Assembly (NCBI GenBank): GCA_016946835.1
Contig: JACVTC010000073.1
Span: forward strand, 278,501 to 342,500
Source: Neocallimastix lanati (nom. inval.)
Lineage: Eukaryota; Neocallimastigomycota; Neocallimastigomycetes; Neocallimastigales; Neocallimastigaceae
Length of the DNA stretch: 64,000 bases
Reading direction: 5' to 3'
The position numbers were made by a program, and so were the translations under genes. Of this stretch, positions 58,302 through 64,000 are shown piece after piece (positions within the stretch are counted from its first letter, which is position 1; each line of letters opens with the position of its first letter). The notes under the pieces are model-generated. The model was given only the letters and a program-made list of their open reading frames with translations. It was not told where the DNA came from and searched no databases.

Positions 58302-58412
58302 TGTACTATTACTTTATAACACATGATTATAAATATATATTTATTTTAAGTTTAATTTTCTTATTGTACTATTACTTTATAACACATGATTATAAATATA
58401 TATTTATTTTAA
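58302..58412. repeat. Direct duplication, 63-bp period
   Basis: A 48-bp block beginning TGTACTATTACTTTATAACA is repeated exactly 63 bp downstream (58302-58349 and 58365-58412). Confidence 0.85.
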
Positions 58413-58904
58413 TTTATTTTAATTTTCTATTAGGTCTTACAGGTTTCTTAATTTTCATTAATATTAATTCATATAAATCAATTCAACTTCTATTTATAAA
58501 AATATATAATAGTTTTATCATATTATACGTATAATATTTTTTTGTCTTTTTTTTTTTTTATACTATTTAGATTTTTTTTTTTAAAAAAAAAAAAACTATG
58601 ACTAATTAAATTTTTAAATTTATAAAGTGTTATATTAACTATACAGAACTGAAGCAATTAATTTTTTATTTAAATATAAAACTTGATTTCATATTTATAG
58701 AAAGTTTTTATTTTAATTTATATGAATAACCATTTATATATATTTTTTAATTGTAAATTTTAAATATAAAAAATTCTTATATTTAATTAAAAATAATTAA
58801 AATTAAAAGTATTTATTTAAAAATAATAGAATAAACCAAAGAAAAGTAAAATTTGAAAATTTTTGTTACTTTTTTAATTTATAATAAATAGAAATATTGA
58901 ATGC

Positions 58905-58937
<33 letters not shown>

Positions 58938-59176
58938 CAAAACTTTTTATGTTTTATTATAAATAATAACATTCCATGCCCCACAATTTCAATTAAACTA
59001 TATTATCAAATTTATGATCACATTTAATTAGTTAATATATATTATTTTATTTTTTAATTATTGATAAAGTACGAAGTTCAGGTTCGGTTTTTTTAAGGTT
59101 TATTCTTTATTTGGGGGATATAATTTATATGTTTTATAAAAATAATTTTATTTAAATTTTATTTATTTAGAAGAAT

Positions 59177-59318
59177 TACATTTATTTATCATTATTAAAA
59201 ATGTAAACTAACATTTATTTATCATTATTAAAAATGTAAACTAACATTTATTTATCATTATTAAAAATGTAAACTAACATTTATTTATCATTATTAAAAA
59301 TGTAAACTAACATTTATT
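59177..59318. repeat. 33-bp tandem repeat, 4.3 copies
   Basis: Four essentially identical units (59177-59209, 59210-59242, 59243-59275, 59276-59308) plus a 10-bp partial; each contains ATTTATTTATCATTATT and ends TGTAAACT. Confidence 0.95.
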
Positions 59319-59997
59319 CCTAAAATTAATATTTATTTTCATATTTTGATCTCAAGAATTACTATAATCTACTATTTCTTATTCTTGGACAGAGAAATAA
59401 AACAATTTCTAAGGTATTTTTCTCTTTTATAATTATTTACTATAATAAAGTTTTCCTATATTAAAGTTTTCCTATAATAAGTATTAATTTACTTTCATTA
59501 ATGTTTAAATTAATACAATAAAAACTAGATTAATACATAAATTTATGCTTTTACTACATTTCTTAATTAATATAAATTTATTATTAATTAGAGTTTTTAT
59601 TTCTATTTCATATCATCCATTTAATTGTGTCAAAAAAGAAAAAGTTTAAAATTTAAAATTTTATTGGAAAATAAAAATAATAAATAATTATTGCATACTA
59701 AAATGCTATTGGATAACAATCTATAAAACTTTTTAGAAATATAAAAAAAAATTTTTTTAAAAAGAAATTAAGGATTAGATTAAAAATACTTATTTTCAAA
59801 AAAATTTTTTTGAAACAAAATAATAATAATTTATTATTAGAAAATTAGAATTTTGGTTTACAATTTAATACAAATAATAGAAATAATGATTTGTAATCAA
59901 TGAAAGATGATCAAAATGAAATTAAAAATAAAAAATTTAAAAAATAAAAAAAAAAAATAAAAAAGCTCGAAAATACTATGTATTTCGGCAAGTTGTA

Positions 59998-61150
59998 CTA
60001 TGCTGGAATTTTTCCCTTCCTAACAAATAAAAAAGAAATAAAACCTAGAAGTAACATCTTTAAAATAGATAGTGTGGTGTCCACAAAACTCTCCCCGGAT
60101 TCATCATTTATTGAACTACTAGGGTGAGATTTACCCTTCGTAGAAATAGATGAAGATCCTGTATTATCATTATGCCTTATCAGTACGACGTCGACGCTCT
60201 TGGATAAGTTTGGTATTTTGAAATACCTATCAAGTAATAGCTCAAACGAACTACTTATGATAGGTATTGCTCTTGTTAAGAATTCCGCCAAGCCCACAAT
60301 TTTTGGAGTAGGTGACTCAGATGAACCTTTGAAAAGTAGTTCATTTAATTGTCTCTGTTCCCCACTATCGAAATGTAGCTCATTTAAAACTAAAGTCCCA
60401 CCAAGAAGGAACAAGTATATATAATGATTGATATAATCTTCAAAATTAGAAATAGAGTCATATGAAGAAAGAGGATTAAAGGCTCTAATCTTCCTAAGGA
60501 ATAAAACATAGAGATCATTGATGAAATTTAAAGAATTCCATCTAAGAGATGCAAGAGCATCACATTTAAAAATCCAATGTTCAAAAGATTGGTTACCTTC
60601 GCCACAACAGGGGCAAGACTTGGGACAATCTTCTGAAACTCTACCCATTCTAATAGCAATAGTAGTATTGTATTTATAACCACAGCGTAAACGTATAATC
60701 CACGAAAACCCTAAGTTGAATTGGGGATATTTTATGCTAAGCATAATTATAGCTTTATTGTTTGAGAACTTATTACAATCGTAATTTTGACCTTTAATAC
60801 CTTGAAATTTGGCAACTGATTTCCAGTAACGTTCTAAAATATCGTCATATTTTTCACATTTATATTTTTTTTGATTTTTTTATACAGTGTTCTAGATTCT
60901 TTAGTCCAAGGAATAATAAGGCATTTTGGGAATAGATTTAATAAGGTCCTTTATAATACAGTTTGATTTACTCCATTTTGCAAATGATTTAATCTGTAAG
61001 GCTGCGCAGACATCAGCAATAGGAGGAATGCTTAGATCTCGAGATAAAGCATAAGTACTCATAGTAGAATTATGTCTAATATAGTCATTGTTTTCTGAAC
61101 TTGTTTTACCATTTTTAGAGAAGGAGCCGATACACCAAAATAGACCAGTA
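59998..61150 (-). pseudogene. LINE C-terminal region with zinc knuckle
   Basis: Continues after the reverse transcriptase with LFWCIGSFSKNGKTSS and LSIPPIADVCAALQIKSF. It then gives the zinc-knuckle type sequence CPKSCPCCGEGNQSFEHWIF followed by KC, as found at the C-terminus of many non-LTR elements (zf-RVT). It ends at a stop at 59998, with a short 3' UTR to about 59985. Confidence 0.8.
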
Positions 61151-62578
61151 TTAAATTAATGTTTGAATTCTGGCCGTTCTAGATTTGTTTGAACCAAGTA
61201 AAGGAGAATAATAAATTACTTTACTAATAACAAAGGATTGAAGAACTTTTTTCTTGTATGCAATAGGGATAAGTTTATTTGAGAAGAAACGTGTTAATGA
61301 AAGAAGGGATTTTCTAACTTTAAAATGCATGTGAGATATAATGTGTTCTAGTAAGAGATCATCAAAAAAAGGAATACCAAGATAAATATAACTAGAAACT
61401 TTAGGAATAGCATTCATTCCTAAATAGAAGGTTGGGTCACTATAGTTTGGAGGAGATTGGAAGTTCATTGGTTTTATAACCATAGTTGCACATTTTTCAA
61501 TACCAAAAGTCATTTCATTTAAATTAGCCCATTTATGTACTTTTTTTTAATAATTTTTCTAAATTTTTTTGCACTTAGAGCAATGAGAACAACATCATCA
61601 GCAAAGAGTCCACCACAACACTTTTTTCTTCCAATATTAACACCATACTTTTCACAGTCATTTAATATATCATTGATGAATAAATTGAATAAGATCGGAG
61701 ATAATGGACAACCTTGACGAACACCTCTTTTAATAGGAAATTCATTTGATAACATTGAAGCAAATCGAGCACGTGCTTTAGATGAAGTATAAAAATTGCG
61801 TAGAAAATCAAAACATTTACCACGTACTCCATAATGATATAATTTAGTAAGAATGTTAAAAATAGGAACTGAATCATAAGCTTTTTTAAGATCTAAAAAG
61901 GCTAAATATGTGAATTTTCCTTGAAATTTTCTTCTTTGACAAATTTCTCTAATGGAAATGAATAAACTAATGCATTCTTTACGGTTGCGAAAACCAAATT
62001 GTTCAGGTCTAATGAAATTTTGTGAGAGTGCGTAAGTAGATATTCTATCTGTTATAATTTTTGAAATGATTTTCAGTCCAACATTAATGAGAGAAATACC
62101 TCGATAATTACTACAATCTGATAGGTCACCTTTCTTAGGAATTGATATAATAGAAGCAGAGTTCCATTTTTTTAGGAAAGGACCCATTCCATATTTTATT
62201 AAAAATCAATTTAAGACACTTTCCAGCGGCAGGATGTGTTTCTAGTAATTCTTCATTGCAAAACAGAGCTTTGTAGAATTCAATCGGGATACCATCGGGG
62301 CCGGGTGCTTTGTTGTTTTTCATAGATGAAATAGTTTTTTTTTTAATATCGTCAATCGTAATAGGACCGTTGATATTCCAGGTAGAGGATCCAAGACTAA
62401 TATTCCTTAAAGCATGGATCCAGAAGTTACGATTAAGGCTGTGACCTGAGGGATCAGAAGCTAGATCTTTATAATATTCAGCCCATCTATCTAATTGTTT
62501 AGTAGGAGAGATAATATCTTGACCAAATTTAGATTTTATGCAAGTAGGGGAGGTAGATGAATACGATGGTTTAGCCAT
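61151..62578 (-). pseudogene. LINE reverse transcriptase region
   Basis: Reverse transcriptase blocks in order: NNKAPGPDGIPIEFYKAL, IPKKGDLSDCSNYRGISL, PEQFGFRNRKECISL, YLAFLDLKKAYDSV (first catalytic Asp), GVRQGCPLSPILFNLF, and FADD (the F/Y-x-DD catalytic pair), followed by the thumb-like FGIEKCATMVIK. Frame changes occur at T runs 62167-62173 and 61541-61548 (plus strand); all catalytic residues are present in the pieces. Confidence 0.9.
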
Positions 62579-62952
62579 TTTTTTTTAAACATCTCCAACC
62601 ATTTTTGAAATCTTTATTCAAAAAATAATTACCAATTTTTACTATATTAGCCTTAAATCTAGCAGAACGAAATTTGCTCTTTGTTTTCTTGATTAATTTG
62701 CAAAGTTTTTCATATTTATTAAATTGTTCAAGGTAATTATCAACATTTTCACAGTTAAAGTAAGGCTTAACATTTCGAAATGCAATATGTTTTTCATGAG
62801 ACAGCTTTTTAATGTAATAAGGATAATGAAAGGCAGAGCCCTTTAAATTTGTTGGAATGAAAGCCTTAATATCTTTCCCGATATTATTTGCTGTATTGAT
62901 AAATTTTTCTACCATTTCATCAGCCGTAAGCGAATTGTAATGAGAATTGAGG
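62571..62952 (-). pseudogene. LINE linker between endonuclease and reverse transcriptase
   Basis: Lys/Phe/Asn-rich segment (KAFIPTNLKGSAFHY, FRNVKPYFNCENVDNY) with no catalytic motif. It ends in a frame change at a 9-nt T run (62578-62586, plus strand). Confidence 0.75.
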
Positions 62953-64000
62953 TCATTTGTTTGTTAAGATTGAAAAATAATTATGTGATAAAATATCTGA
63001 ATTTTTTGTTTTACAAATATGTGTAGACCATTTAGAGACTTTAGCAGGCCTAATAAAGCCATCGGAGAGAACTTTGTTACAAGAAAGTAAAATAGGTTTA
63101 TGATCAGAAGTACCATAAAATGAAGTGCAAATCGAGGTTTTATTAAAATGAGCTGCCAAAGCCTTATTATAGATGACATGGTCAATGCAAGATGATCTAG
63201 TACCTTTGGCATAAGTAAAATGATTACCATATAAGGGAGCAATATACCAATTAGGAAAATTATTTGAAATGTATGTTTTGATCTTCTTTAATGACATGTT
63301 AAAATCACCAACTAGGACAGCAGGAACGTTTTTTCTATTATGAAAACGTAACCATTGAGAAAGTTCATCAAAAGCAACTAGTCTTGCTTCTTTCCATTTG
63401 CTTTTGAGGGAAGTAGATATAACCAATAGTACATTTTTGATTCCAGAAAGAAGTAATATTTACTGAAATGATATATTTGTATAAAAACGGTTCTTGGAAG
63501 AAAGAGCACGAAGAATGAACACCAATAAAGAGTCCTCTCATACCAAGGGTTTTAGGATTAGCTCTAAGGAAAACTGAGTTGTAATATGGAATTAATGGCG
63601 ATGAAACATCTTTTGGAAGATATTTACTTTTTCCAGTTTCTTGTAAACAGATACATATAGGTTTGAAAGTAGAGTTGAGATATAAAATACTATCACGCTT
63701 TTCAGTATTCCAACCGTTAATATTCCAACTAGCACAGAGATTAATGAAAGAAGAATTTGAATTTAGATGGCTAGAGAAAAAATCTTTCACCATAGGATTA
63801 AGTTCAACATCAATATTATTAGATTTTCTTGACTTGTTCATTTGTTTAAGTTTATTACACAAGGTCCAGGTAATTTTAGCTGTTTCAGGAATTTTATCTC
63901 TTAAGAAATCTAAAACATCCAAAAATTTGAGATCATTTTTGTGCTTATTAACCCTAATAATGAAGTATGAGCCGTACCTTGGAGAAAAAAGTTTTTTAAC
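62953..64000 (-). pseudogene. LINE endonuclease region
   Basis: Endonuclease/exonuclease/phosphatase fold. Visible motifs are ASWNINGW, CLQETGK, VGDFN (metal/catalytic Asp and Asn) and GTSDHKP (catalytic Asp-His). This domain nicks target DNA to prime reverse transcription. The frame changes once near a 5-nt T run (plus strand 63432-63436) and again near 62953. The first visible start is only nominal, because the frame continues upstream past the window edge. Confidence 0.85.

Larger units (their letters stand above)
56691..59984. other. AT-rich spacer with short duplications
   Basis: No coding signal. It holds a 63-bp-spaced duplication (58302-58412) and a 33-bp tandem repeat (59177-59318). 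Confidence 0.5.
59985..64000 (-). mobile_element. Non-LTR (LINE) retrotransposon, 5' end outside window
   Basis: The minus strand encodes, in order, an AP-endonuclease-like domain, a LINE-type reverse transcriptase and a C-terminal Cys/His zinc knuckle: the usual layout of an APE-type non-LTR element. The frame is still open at the window edge, so the 5' end is missing here. A handful of frame changes break the long frame, most of them at A/T homopolymers, so the copy is young or the breaks are sequence errors. The G+C is much higher than in its surroundings. Two 3' relics in the window (21610-21915, 53045-53340) share its orientation. No terminal repeats are visible. Confidence 0.92.

Overview
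The window comes from an extremely A+T-rich eukaryotic nuclear genome with compact, intron-dense genes. Long AAT/TTA microsatellites and poly(A)/poly(T) runs fill the introns and spacers, and proteins carry long Asn runs. The gene content points to a zoosporic fungus, most likely an anaerobic gut fungus (Neocallimastigomycota). There is a Pkc1-type protein kinase C (HR1-C2-C1-C1-kinase), a TTLL9-type tubulin-modifying enzyme expected only where there are cilia or flagella, and a YANK/STK32-like kinase. The assignment is inferred from composition and gene content; no database search was possible.

Layout. 1-4231 is gene-free. A 2,073-residue intronless membrane protein of unknown function lies at 4232-10453 (+). 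Then, all on the minus strand, come NAA10 (6 exons, 12260-14619), TTLL9 (11 exons, 16141-18985), a small acidic 66-residue protein (23049-23249) and a myristoylatable YANK/STK32-like kinase (10 exons, 24536-27611). 27612-35528 is gene-poor and holds coding remnants and a dispersed repeat. Cytosolic valyl-tRNA synthetase (16 exons, 35529-40316, +) and PKC1 (6 exons, 45904-51214, +) follow, separated by a large TTA microsatellite, a poly(A)-tailed retrocopy with a target-site duplication, a decayed LINE fragment and a MITE-like element. A small glycogen-binding-type (CBM48/AMPK-beta-like) protein lies at 54858-55178 (-). The right end (about 59985-64000, -) is a nearly intact non-LTR retrotransposon running out of the window.

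I rebuilt exon structures by hand from splice sites, reading frame and family conservation; exon sums are divisible by three for NAA10 (160 aa), TTLL9 (479 aa), the YANK-like kinase (443 aa), ValRS (1,044 aa) and PKC1 (1,456 aa). The genes do not form one pathway: they cover N-terminal acetylation, tubulin modification, signalling, translation and carbohydrate binding.

The most notable observation is intron 4 of TTLL9 (17972-18068, minus). It begins ATATCCTTTT, ends TAC, has a TTCCTTAAT branch-site motif about 13 nt before its end, and restores the conserved frame exactly. This is a textbook AT-AC U12-type intron and implies a minor spliceosome in this fungus. Second is a complete target-primed retrotransposition scar at 41154-41968: a 13-bp direct repeat, a 5'-truncated mRNA copy, AATAAA and a 56-nt A tail.
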